Part shown: positions 9,067 to 17,172 of the stretch, one piece after another
Layout of the letters: each line of letters starts with the position of its first letter
How positions within the stretch are numbered: the stretch's first letter is position 1
Origin: CAIYOL01 sp964494805
GTDB lineage: Bacteria > Planctomycetota > Phycisphaerae > Sedimentisphaerales > Anaerobacaceae
Assembly (NCBI GenBank): GCA_964494805.1
Contig: CAZBST010000001.1
Span: 248,001-312,000 of the forward strand
Reading direction: 5' to 3'
Length of the DNA stretch: 64,000 bases
Notes under the pieces: model-generated
Told to the model about the DNA's origin: nothing
Seen by the model: the letters and a program-made list of their open reading frames with translations, nothing else
The model's database searches: none
Made by a program: the position numbers and the translations under genes

Positions 9067-10200
9067 ATGACGGCTGAAAAATCTTTTCACAGTATTTGCC
9101 GGTGGACGTTCAACGCTGGCAAAGGTGGTTTTGTTCCTGGGGACATTAGACCTGAGTGGGGTGGCAAATTCGGTACACCAGAAATGATTAAGTTAACAGC
9201 TGACAAAATTCGTCCACGGATGCCGGACAACGTCGAGTTGGGCATCGAGATGCACTACGACGCTGAGGTCGATGATAAAAACGCTGTTGCTGTTTCTGAC
9301 GCGCTGGTGAGCAACAAATTGTATCTGGCAATGATAACGCCGGGTGCACATAGTCATTTCGCCTACGGCGGCATAGCGTCACTTGACCCCAATGAACGAA
9401 AAGCTGCTGAGGAGCTGGGTACAAAAACGGTAGACTTGGCATACGGCACTTTAAAAAAAGCCTGGCACCCAGACATTAAAAAGGCGCCGGCATTTGTTAT
9501 ATGGAACGGCTCATTCGGATATGACATCGCCACGGTAGGCATCAGGAAGATGTATCAAAACCTTAAGGAAAGCGTGGCTGGTTTGTGCAAATACGAACAG
9601 AAAAAGGGCGGCAATCTTTATATAGGTTTTGAGCCGAAGCCCAACGAGGGACATCCCGCGATGCTGATTCCAACGGTGGCAAGCGCGATAGCTTTCTGGA
9701 GGAAAGTCGAAAAGGAGTTCGGCGTCTCCATAGATAAAAAAGGCGTCAACAAAGAGTTCGGCCATTCGGAAATGATTGGTCTCGACCATGTTTACGATAC
9801 CGTCGAGGAATTAGACAACGGTATGATGGTGCATATGCACCTCAACAGCCAAGGATATAACGACGGCATAATTCTTGGTGGGCCCGGCAAGTATGACATT
9901 GACCATGGTGCGAGAATAAATGGTATGAATATCGCTATTGCAGGACTTATTCAGCAGGCTGGTTTCAATCGCTGGAAAGGCCACGATATGCAAACCCGCG
10001 CTTATGATAACGCCGAACAGGGAATCGACCGGGTAGTTAGAAGCGTGTTGAGCTGGGAGGCCTGCGAGAATGCTGCGAAAGAGCTGGACACAAAGGCCTT
10101 GATGGATGCTCTTGCCAAACGCGAGGCAGCTAAAGCCGAAGATATGATGCGGGCCGCGGTTGTGAATGCTCAGAAGCATTTTGACCAGATGTACAAGTAG
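9067..10200 (+). CDS. xylA: Divergent class I xylose isomerase-like protein
   Basis: A TIM-barrel protein of 377 residues aligning with the short class I xylose isomerases (about 388 residues), which interconvert xylose and xylulose. The catalytic-type His63 is in MHYD. The signature EPKPNE gives Glu189 and Lys191. Glu230 and His233 lie in KEFGHSEM, Asp277 and Asp279 in KYDID, and Asp307 in GHDMQTR. The metal-ligand Asp of the usual HIDLN motif is replaced by His258 (HMHLN). Its place after xylB supports pentose metabolism, but the ligand change leaves substrate and metal open. The ribosome-binding site is weak. Confidence 0.8.
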   Translation: MTAEKSFHSICRWTFNAGKGGFVPGDIRPEWGGKFGTPEMIKLTADKIRPRMPDNVELGIEMHYDAEVDDKNAVAVSDALVSNKLYLAMITPGAHSHFAYGGIASLDPNERKAAEELGTKTVDLAYGTLKKAWHPDIKKAPAFVIWNGSFGYDIATVGIRKMYQNLKESVAGLCKYEQKKGGNLYIGFEPKPNEGHPAMLIPTVASAIAFWRKVEKEFGVSIDKKGVNKEFGHSEMIGLDHVYDTVEELDNGMMVHMHLNSQGYNDGIILGGPGKYDIDHGARINGMNIAIAGLIQQAGFNRWKGHDMQTRAYDNAEQGIDRVVRSVLSWEACENAAKELDTKALMDALAKREAAKAEDMMRAAVVNAQKHFDQMYK

Positions 10201-10206
10201 GCTTAT

Positions 10207-11256
10207 TTAAATTATCAGCATTGCATCGCCGTATGAGTAGAAGCGGTATTGTTGCTCAATCGCGTGTCGGTATGCTACTAATATATTTTCCAGACCTGTA
10301 AAGGCCGCTACAAGTGCAAGCAGCGTCGATTTAGGCAGATGAAAATTCGTTATCATCGCATCGACTATTTTGAATTTATAGCTTGGCTTGATGAATAAAT
10401 TTGTTGCGCTTGTGGCGGCTTTGACATTTGACCCGCTTGCAATCGTTTCCAGAACCCGCACGGATGTCGTACCCACGGCGATTATTCTTCCGCCTTTTTC
10501 CTTCACGGCGTTTATTATTTGCGCGTTTTTCTCATCGACGCTGAATCGCTCTTCGTGCATTTTATGCTTATCAAGACTGTCGACGGTTATTGGTCTAAAC
10601 GTTCCTTCTCCAATGTGCAGCGTTATATATGCGAAGTGGATACCGGCCTGTTTCAATTGCTCGATTAGCTCATTGGTAAAATGCAGCCCTGCTGTCGGGG
10701 CCGCAACAGCACCGCTATACCGCGCATAAACCGTTTGGTAGTGTAGTTTATCTATTGCTGCCTGGCTTAGGTCTCTGCCTCGTTTGATATATGGCGGTAG
10801 TGGCGGGAAACCAATTTTTTCAAGGATAGTTTCGACATCTGCATCTGTCTTAATTTTCAGCTGGCATTTACCCTCTCCCGTTTTGTCGAGTATTTCTGCT
10901 TCGCAAAAATCGTTTTTTGTCTTATCTTTTAGGTGGATAATTTCACCCTGCCTTACTTTGCGGACACCTTTTAGCATTACTTCCCACACGCCGGGGCTGT
11001 GCTCGGCTAAAAATAATGCTTCGAGTTTGCCTCCGCTGCAGCGCTGCCCAAAAAACCTCGCAGGCAAAACCTTTGTATCGTTAAGCACAAGGCAGTCCCC
11101 GTTTGTTAAAAAATCACCGATTTTGCTGAAAGTGCTGTCTATAAGCTCACCGCTGGAACGATTAAAAACCAGTAGCTTCGACTCGCTTCGAACACGCACC
11201 GGTTGCTGGGCAATCAATTCGGCAGGCAGGTAATAATTTAGTTCTTCTGTTTTCAC
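10207..11256 (-). CDS. queA: S-adenosylmethionine:tRNA ribosyltransferase-isomerase
   Basis: A cytosolic enzyme of queuosine synthesis that transfers and isomerises the ribosyl part of SAM onto preQ1-tRNA to give epoxyqueuosine. The product is full length, with the family segments YYLPAELIAQQP near the N-terminus, VAAPTAGLHFT in the middle, and TNFHLPKSTLL near the C-terminus. GTG at 11256 was chosen over TTG at 11262 because a promoter (11263-11291) abuts the TTG and leaves the GTG 6 bases past the -10 box, a leaderless geometry. It converges on xylA, with 6 bases between the stops. Confidence 0.93.
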   Translation of the reverse strand: MKTEELNYYLPAELIAQQPVRVRSESKLLVFNRSSGELIDSTFSKIGDFLTNGDCLVLNDTKVLPARFFGQRCSGGKLEALFLAEHSPGVWEVMLKGVRKVRQGEIIHLKDKTKNDFCEAEILDKTGEGKCQLKIKTDADVETILEKIGFPPLPPYIKRGRDLSQAAIDKLHYQTVYARYSGAVAAPTAGLHFTNELIEQLKQAGIHFAYITLHIGEGTFRPITVDSLDKHKMHEERFSVDEKNAQIINAVKEKGGRIIAVGTTSVRVLETIASGSNVKAATSATNLFIKPSYKFKIVDAMITNFHLPKSTLLALVAAFTGLENILVAYRHAIEQQYRFYSYGDAMLII

Positions 11257-11262
11257 AAACAA

Positions 11263-11291
11263 AAGTTATCAGACCGTCGGCAAAATGACAA
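11263..11291 (-). promoter_or_regulatory. Candidate queA promoter with leaderless spacing
   Basis: On the minus strand TTGTCA, 17 bases and TAACTT are followed after 6 bases by the GTG start at 11256. No ribosome-binding site is present. Confidence 0.5.
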
Positions 11292-11433
11292 AAAAATTTT
11301 AATCAGGCAATAAGCTGATTTGGATATTTAAACCAGCTTGTGGGATTTCTTGCAAAAGTGGTTCGATATTATGGACGATACTGACCACAGCTAATCCAAT
11401 CTTAAGAAAACGATTTTTCAGGAAGTTGGGCCA

Positions 11434-11631
11434 ATGGTTTCGGAAAAATATTTTGAACAAACAGCAGCTTCAATTGCTTCCCTTGGCAGAGACGAGCTTA
11501 AAAGACAAATCAGAGATTTCAAAGGCCGATTTAGGCTGGATTTTACCGACAGCTACCTTGATAATCTCGCCGTTGACAGATTAAGACACATCCTTTTGGC
11601 CGCCTTGATAAACGCAAAGGCGGGTGATTAA
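11434..11631 (+). CDS. Small conserved-type hypothetical protein
   Basis: A basic, helical protein of 65 residues (MVSEKYFEQTAAS...) with no signal peptide or known domain. The segment RFRLDFTDSYLDNLAVDRLR has the balanced composition of a real protein, and AGGAAG lies about 9 bases upstream. No function can be given. It could be a shadow reading of non-coding DNA, but it is the only plausible gene between queA and tRNA-Phe. Confidence 0.5.
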   Translation: MVSEKYFEQTAASIASLGRDELKRQIRDFKGRFRLDFTDSYLDNLAVDRLRHILLAALINAKAGD

Positions 11632-11754
11632 AGGTTTTTGCTGCAGGATGATTCAAGTCCCGAAATGATAGGCACTTGTTGCCTAATACACTTCGCCTTA
11701 AGAGCTACCGCACTTATCTAAGCATATACCGATTTGTTCTCGGCCATAGACCAA

Positions 11755-11787
11755 TAAAAAAAGCTGGAGTCTCCAAAGACTCCAGCT
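11755..11787 (-). terminator. Terminator of the candidate small RNA
   Basis: A near-perfect hairpin AGCTGGAGTC / GACTCCAGCT with a short loop (11762-11787) is followed on the minus strand by seven T (11755-11761). Confidence 0.85.
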
Positions 11788-11895
11788 CTGTGAGGCAGCT
11801 TTCCATTTAGAGAATGTAGAACAAACTTATAAAAATCTACACCGCCTCACCAAGCCAAGATGCATTAAGAAGAAAAGAACTATAATCTTATTACA
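11755..11895 (-). ncRNA. Candidate structured small RNA with own promoter and terminator
   Basis: On the minus strand a near-consensus promoter (11902-11930) should start a transcript near 11895 that ends at a strong terminator (11755-11787), about 135 nt in all. In between, a 10-bp stem (11790-11799 with 11841-11850) encloses a second 6-bp stem TGTAGA / TCTACA (11815-11820 with 11836-11841), with a 15-base loop. No long reading frame is present; a 12-codon frame from ATG could be a leader peptide. It does not match 6S, SRP or tmRNA features that I know. Because the terminator lies about 500 bases before queA and a plus-strand gene intervenes, it is probably free-standing. Confidence 0.6.
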
Positions 11896-11901
11896 CCGTT
11901 A

Positions 11902-11930
11902 ATTATACGCTCCCAGCGGTTTTGTTGCAA
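11902..11930 (-). promoter_or_regulatory. Near-consensus sigma-70-type promoter for the small RNA
   Basis: TTGCAA (11925-11930), exactly 17 bases, and a perfect TATAAT (11902-11907 read on the minus strand). Confidence 0.75.
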
Positions 11931-12039
11931 GTGTTTTTTTGTGATTTTTTGAATTTCTGCCCGTTTCTCTGTTTTTAGCCCCGTTAAGGCCGATTTTGGC
12001 CCGGGTTGCCAGGTAAGTTCTTAGGTGTGCAACTCGCAA

Positions 12040-12112
<73 letters not shown>

Positions 12113-12279
12113 GTCTGCCCGCCATAGCTTTAGCAAAGGCAGGCAGAATTTGACCCGAATTTAGCAGAAAAAACCAATATTGCAAGAAAATTAAAGTTAA
12201 ACAGCACAGAAATACCCGCCCATATAAGGATTAGTCCTTCTGTGGATTTGAGACCGCTGTTTTAGCGAGGATAAAATTC

Positions 12280-12963
12280 TTAATCGGCTGATTGACAAAG
12301 CACCCGGCAGGAGGCAATTGCTCGGGATAGTCCCGGCGATATTGCTGCTATGTTGTTTAGCTCGTCGGCGGTTAATTTGTTTTGCGCCGAGCGGTAAATC
12401 AGTATAAAGCCCAATGGCGTAAGCCATCCCTTAGCGGAAGACGGACCGGGCTGACTGAGGGGAATTGTAGCGGCTGAGATTTCATTCAGGCGGGTTAGGT
12501 TGCCCTGCAGCCCCATTGCGAACATATCGTCGAGAGTGCATATTTTGTTTGACTTGCAGATGTTATCCACCACCTCCGGCGTGAAACAATTCTCCAGTCC
12601 CTGTTTTTCCAGCGATATCGGTTGGGTGCTTTCGAATATATGCAGCTCGAAGTTACTCGCCTCACCCACTGGGGGTCGGAACGGGTCTGCTTGACGCAGA
12701 AAGAAAGCAACATTTGCATCGGCAGTTTCGTCTTTGATAATTTTGCTGGCGAGCAGGATTAGACTGCTCAGTTCGTTTGTCCCGGCGATTGTTTCGTAGA
12801 AGTTTGCTGCAAAGCTGATGGTATCTAACCTTTTGATAAAGTCCCTCTGGGCTGCAATGAGGTCGTTGCAGAGTATATCTATTTTTTTCATCTGCTTTTT
12901 GCGTTCTTTGTTGAGTTTGCGGATAAGCAGACGCAATCTTCTGTATTGTTGTTTATGGTCCAT
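12280..12963 (-). CDS. Hypothetical protein with N-terminal coiled coil and GAF-like domain
   Basis: A soluble protein of 227 residues. Residues 1-45 are strongly charged and heptad-like (RRLRLLIRKLNKERKKQ). The rest has the alternating pattern of a GAF-type sensor fold, including FELHIFESTQPISLE and the strand GFILIYRSAQNKLTADEL near the end. No signal peptide or membrane segment is present. It lies alone between tRNA-Phe and the regulator pair. A signalling role is plausible by fold only. Confidence 0.7.
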   Translation of the reverse strand: MDHKQQYRRLRLLIRKLNKERKKQMKKIDILCNDLIAAQRDFIKRLDTISFAANFYETIAGTNELSSLILLASKIIKDETADANVAFFLRQADPFRPPVGEASNFELHIFESTQPISLEKQGLENCFTPEVVDNICKSNKICTLDDMFAMGLQGNLTRLNEISAATIPLSQPGPSSAKGWLTPLGFILIYRSAQNKLTADELNNIAAISPGLSRAIASCRVLCQSAD

Positions 12964-13549
12964 TAGAGCTTGTTTTTCAATAGTTAAGTTTACAATAGCT
13001 CCCGAATTTTAAGTTCGGCTTAACAACAGGCCGTCTTTAAGGATAGAAACCTGTTAAAAGCCCGCTGTCACGTAGCCCTATAAGCAGTCGGTTATCAGTT
13101 TCAGGGCGGTTGAGGTTGTTAAAGTTAGGCCGTTGATAAAAGTCTGTGCGCATTGATTTGTTTGTATTTTCGGACTTATATTTGTAGTGTGGCCGCCTGC
13201 AGGTGGGTGTGATGCGCATAAAATGGGAGACTCAGGCTTTTATGAATTGCTTTTCATCGCCCGTCTCCCATGTTGCGATTTTCCTTTATTGGCTTATCAG
13301 CCTTATATTGGTATAGGGCGCATCCGCCTTCGCAACGTATATATTGTAGCAGGAAGCGCAACATCCGTCAATAAAAAATAATCCGGTATGTTAATGACTG
13401 ATAATATATGGATTTCTATAACCGAAAATCAGGTTTTTCAATATTTTTATACTTGACAAACCCGTAGTCCGCTAGTTAAATTAGGTTGCTGAGGCAATTT
13501 AGAGAGGTTTTATGCCGGCAGAATGTGGTTAGAAAGAGGAGGAGGTAGA
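12964..13549. other. Intergenic region with several pairing elements and a promoter
   Basis: No gene is supported. There is a perfect 9-bp inverted repeat ATGGGAGAC / GTCTCCCAT (13223-13231 with 13263-13271). It is followed by GTTGCGA, which can pair either with TCGCAAC near 13337 or with a longer partner near 13355. Two small hairpins lie within. The promoter of the HTH-receiver gene follows at 13453-13481. Confidence 0.45.
13453..13481 (+). promoter_or_regulatory. Promoter of the HTH-receiver gene
   Basis: TTGACA (13453-13458), 17 bases and TTAAAT (13476-13481) lie about 70 bases before the start at 13550. Confidence 0.65.
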
Positions 13550-14116
13550 ATGAAGGAGTTATTTACAACCGGCGAGGTTGCCGACATTTGCAAGATAAGC
13601 CAACAGACGGTCATCAGATGTTTTGATGCTGGCAAGATAGGAGGGTTTCGCGTTCCAGGCTCAAAATTCCGCAGGATTCCGCGTCAGAATCTCATTAAAT
13701 TTATGAAGGAAAACGATATTCCCCTCGATAATCTCGAGTCTGGCAAAAAAAAAGTTCTTATCGTTGATGATGACGCCGAAATCATCGAGCTTATAGCCGA
13801 TGTTCTTGCTCGGGATGGCAGATTCGAAATCGAAACCGCATCCAGCGGATATGAAGCAGGAATATCAACCCAGCAGTTCCGCCCAGACCTGATACTGCTC
13901 GACTATATGCTGCCGGATATCAACGGCAATGTTGTCTGCCAGACGATAAGAAAAAATCCCGAATTTGAAAACATCAGGATTATTATCGTAAGCGGCGTTG
14001 TAAAACGAGATGAAATCGACCAGTTATTGAAATCCGGTGCCGAAGATTTCCTAAAGAAACCGTTTAATATCAATGAGCTTACCGACAAAATCGCTGCCGT
14101 CTTGCAGATGAAATAG
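13550..14116 (+). CDS. HTH (excisionase/MerR-type) and receiver-domain fusion regulator
   Basis: A cytosolic protein of 188 residues. Residues 1-55 form a helix-turn-helix of the excisionase/MerR class (FTTGEVADICKISQQTV). Residues 68-186 form a CheY-like receiver with acidic pocket Asp73-Asp75, phospho-acceptor Asp118 (LILLDYMLPD), Ser148 and Lys170 (KKPF). The order DNA-binding domain then receiver is the reverse of most response regulators. The start at 13550 is fixed by GGAGGAGGT upstream; a longer frame from 13523 is unlikely. The HDOD-histidine kinase follows 51 bases later, so the two probably form a phosphorelay pair. Confidence 0.88.
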   Translation: MKELFTTGEVADICKISQQTVIRCFDAGKIGGFRVPGSKFRRIPRQNLIKFMKENDIPLDNLESGKKKVLIVDDDAEIIELIADVLARDGRFEIETASSGYEAGISTQQFRPDLILLDYMLPDINGNVVCQTIRKNPEFENIRIIIVSGVVKRDEIDQLLKSGAEDFLKKPFNINELTDKIAAVLQMK

Positions 14117-14167
14117 GCAATGACAATCGCAGGTTAGCTGCTGAAAGTAAATACGAGGATGTAACTA

Positions 14168-16405
14168 ATGCAGTCAAGGATGGTTGACCCTACCGTTGCT
14201 CACCAGGTAGAGCTTGTTATTCATCGCCTTAGCTCTCTTTCGACCTTGCCTTGCGTTGCAACACGGTTTCTCCTCTTTCTCTCTCAGTCTCGGCTTTTAG
14301 ATTTGGCTGAAATAATTGAATCGGCCCCGGCTCTTACCGCTGCAATTCTTTCGCTTATACACAAAGAGGGTTTAAGCTATCCCAACGAGAGCTTCTCAGT
14401 CCGCCGAGCGATTGACAGGCTGCCCGCTCACGCTGTTCGTCAGGCCCTTCTGTCTGTAAAGATTTACCCGGCTTTCAGCCGGGACGAACGTAGGGTATCG
14501 TTCAGAAAACAGCTTATAGAACACTGTCTTGCCGTTGCTTGCTGTGCTGAAGATATTGCTGCAATCATATCCCCTCAGGTGGATTCGCAGTTGGCGTATT
14601 CAGCCGGCCTGTTGCACGATATTGGAAAACTTGCTCTCGATGAGACAATGCCGAGAAGTTTTGCCGGCATCGTCGAACAGGCACAATCTCAGCAAACCTG
14701 CACCAGAATACTTGAGCAAAAACACCTCGGCCTGGACCATACAATCCTCGGCAAACGCCTCGCTGCAAAGTGGCGTCTGCCTGACCAGATTATGCTCGCA
14801 GTCTGGCTCCACCACAGCGACGTTAATCTGATCTCTCAAAATATGCCCGAAGCAAAAATCGCACAGATAGTTCAATTGGCTGATTTAATCGCCCGGCAGG
14901 TCGGCTCAGGTCACTCGGGTAGTTTCGATACGCCGGATTCAGTGGATAAAATAGCGCAGTCGCTGGCTATAGACCCCGACCAATTAGAGCAAATCCGCAG
15001 CAACCTGCCGGATAAGGTCGCACAAAAAGCAGAGGTTTTGGGATTGGATTCATCGGTTACCGCCGATGAGTATTGCAATGCCGTTCACGCTGCCGCCGCC
15101 CAGTTGGCACAGAAGCAGTCGGAATTGGCGCTCGAAAACCGTCTCTTGCAGACCGCTTTAAGTCATTTCGATTTTATAAAAGAATTCCTGCAGAGCTTGA
15201 ATTCGAATGATGAGCCGATTGACATAGCGGAAAACTTAGCCGTCCGCTGGCAAAAGTTTTACCAGACAGGTCTTGTCTGTTTATATTTAGCTGCCCCCGC
15301 CGACTCACACTACCTTAAAGCCGTTGTTGTGGATAGTCCGTCGCAGACAAAAGCTGTCCTGCTGAAAGCGCCCGTTGAAACACCACCCGTACCGCAGGCA
15401 ATTGCGAACAGTTTCGCAATTCTTAACGCTCAGGATTATGTCGGCTGGCTGTTTGAGCAATTGGATGTCGAGTTCGACTTGAGCCATACGAAATTGCTCC
15501 CCTTACTTTCCGGCAATAAAGCAGTAGGGGCGATTGTTTTCGAGTTTCACTATCCCATGGAGACAGAGCAGTTCGATGAAAAGTTTAAGACTATTGCCTC
15601 CATCGCAGGAGCCGTGTTAGGCTTGGCTTTTGCTTCTGCCAACCAGCAGCGGCTTGCTGAGCAGTTTGTGCAATCCCTTGCCAGCCCTGCGGCTAAGCCG
15701 GTTGCTGACTTGTCTGACGTGGCCTCGGCAAAGGCGGATGCTCTAAATGCTTTGGCTGAAATGGCAGCCGGCGCAGCTCACGAGTTGAATAATCCGCTCT
15801 CGGTCATATCAGGCAGGGCACAGATGCTCGCTGCCGGTGAGACCGACCCTGAAAAAAAACAAATACTCGAACAGATTCAGAAAAATGCCGGCGAGATTAC
15901 TGCAATTATCGATGACCTGTTTGTCTTTGCCAGCCCGCCGTCGCCTCGCCCGGCTTGGGTCTCTCTCAGACAGATACTCGATGAAGCTATACAGTTGGCC
16001 TCGCAGAAAACCGGTGTAGAGCATATCGATGCGCGGATTGAAGTTATCGGGGACGTCAAAAACATTTTCGCCGATTCCGCACAGGTTGCATCGGCTATTG
16101 CAAATGTTATTTCTAATTCTGTTGAGTCTTACGCCGACAGTTTCGGCCCCGTAAAAATCACTACGTCTGTTGACCAGTCCGGCGGATTCGTGAAACTAAC
16201 AATCGCTGATTTCGGCTGTGGAATGGATGGAGAGACGCTTCAAAAGGCAACGTATCCATTTTTCTCCAATCTGCCTGCCGGACGAAAGCGGGGGATGGGC
16301 CTTGCCCACGCCGCCCGGCTCATTCAATTAAACGGTGGGAGGTTAAATATAACAAGCAACCCCGGCAGCGGCACCACTGTAACAATCCTTCTGCCAGCGC
16401 ATTAA
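14168..16405 (+). CDS. HDOD-domain sensor histidine kinase
   Basis: A product of 745 residues without membrane segments. The N-terminal HDOD region (about 10-280) contains His150-Asp151 in LLHDIGK and a second HH pair. A GAF-like linker region covers about 340-500. The kinase core begins with the phospho-acceptor His538 in AAHELNNPLS. The ATPase domain contains NSVES (N box), DFGCGMDG (G1) and GMGLAHAARLI (G2), and ends at ILLPAH. It follows an HTH-receiver gene, its likely phosphorylation target. The signal sensed is unknown. A short distance from GAGGATG to the ATG at 14168 supports that start; ATG at 14180 is possible. Confidence 0.88.
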   Translation: MQSRMVDPTVAHQVELVIHRLSSLSTLPCVATRFLLFLSQSRLLDLAEIIESAPALTAAILSLIHKEGLSYPNESFSVRRAIDRLPAHAVRQALLSVKIYPAFSRDERRVSFRKQLIEHCLAVACCAEDIAAIISPQVDSQLAYSAGLLHDIGKLALDETMPRSFAGIVEQAQSQQTCTRILEQKHLGLDHTILGKRLAAKWRLPDQIMLAVWLHHSDVNLISQNMPEAKIAQIVQLADLIARQVGSGHSGSFDTPDSVDKIAQSLAIDPDQLEQIRSNLPDKVAQKAEVLGLDSSVTADEYCNAVHAAAAQLAQKQSELALENRLLQTALSHFDFIKEFLQSLNSNDEPIDIAENLAVRWQKFYQTGLVCLYLAAPADSHYLKAVVVDSPSQTKAVLLKAPVETPPVPQAIANSFAILNAQDYVGWLFEQLDVEFDLSHTKLLPLLSGNKAVGAIVFEFHYPMETEQFDEKFKTIASIAGAVLGLAFASANQQRLAEQFVQSLASPAAKPVADLSDVASAKADALNALAEMAAGAAHELNNPLSVISGRAQMLAAGETDPEKKQILEQIQKNAGEITAIIDDLFVFASPPSPRPAWVSLRQILDEAIQLASQKTGVEHIDARIEVIGDVKNIFADSAQVASAIANVISNSVESYADSFGPVKITTSVDQSGGFVKLTIADFGCGMDGETLQKATYPFFSNLPAGRKRGMGLAHAARLIQLNGGRLNITSNPGSGTTVTILLPAH

Positions 16406-16539
16406 TCTGCCGGAGGCGGGTAGTTGTTTTGATAGATCCCTCAACTTCGCTCGGGACAAGATTGGCTTTGTTTGGTTCTATCCCAGGTTGCTCAAATCCC
16501 CTAAATTATCAGAAATGGCCCCTCTTAGAAGTTGCATTT

Positions 16540-17172
16540 TTAACGTGGGCGGATTATTTTTTGCTCTTTAAAAACTTTGCCGCTGGGATAATCGGTGAAG
16601 GTTACTTTGACGACCAAGTCCTTTTCCTTGCCGGTGATTTTATCGCCTACGTCGAAAGCCAATCTGTAATTAATTGTTATAAGTGTCGCACACCAAAGCT
16701 CTTTCAGCTCAGCCGGCGGGACGTGCCAGGAGCCGATTTTTGCCTCGCCTGCCTTTTTGTTCAGGTCCCAAAGCTCGACATCCACGGCACCTGTTGCCTT
16801 TACTATATCCCTTTGTTTATCAATAGGCTGTATGTAGACAAGCAGCTTTTCTTTTTTGCCGTCTTTGTCTTTGTCATAGAGATTAGTATATCTGGTAATC
16901 TTGATTCTTTGCAGGTCGTAAAGGTGCTCAATCCTGGCCCCAGACGGTAGCTTAGAGAGAGTTTTTACCTGGTTTTGCAATTGTTCAATCTCTGATTTGG
17001 ATTGTTCGATTTGGCTTTTCTGCTCCAATTTTTCCCGCTTGAGTGTTTTAATTTCTTTTTCTAAGTCGTTGCCCTCGCAGCCTGCGGCGAAAAAGCAAAA
17101 GGCGGAAAACAGAAGGCAGGAGACAGAAGGCAGAAGACGAACGGATGATGGATGACTTGTGCACTTATACAT
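16540..17172 (-). CDS. Predicted lipoprotein with coiled coil
   Basis: A product of 210 residues with an N-terminal hydrophobic stretch and lipobox FAAGC (Cys at about 32), so it is likely membrane-anchored outside the cytoplasm. Residues 38-75 are a charged heptad-rich coiled coil (KREKLEQKSQIEQSKSEIEQ). The rest is a beta-rich domain without a recognised family. The ATG overlaps the clpP stop by one base (TAATG), so translation is coupled to the protease gene. The DNA for the signal peptide is made of degenerate repeats (17094-17140). Confidence 0.75.
   Translation of the reverse strand: MYKCTSHPSSVRLLPSVSCLLFSAFCFFAAGCEGNDLEKEIKTLKREKLEQKSQIEQSKSEIEQLQNQVKTLSKLPSGARIEHLYDLQRIKITRYTNLYDKDKDGKKEKLLVYIQPIDKQRDIVKATGAVDVELWDLNKKAGEAKIGSWHVPPAELKELWCATLITINYRLAFDVGDKITGKEKDLVVKVTFTDYPSGKVFKEQKIIRPR

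Noticed and set aside
16452..16473. The word CGGGACAAGATTGGCTTTG, echoed in part at 62915-62930 and 43312-43325
   Set aside because: The matches are short and partial and sit in different spacers. They may be a dispersed repeat, but three partial copies do not support a defined element.
16429..16950. A 173-codon plus-strand frame
   Set aside because: It lies opposite the coiled-coil lipoprotein gene, whose signal peptide, lipobox and coupling to clpP make it the real gene.
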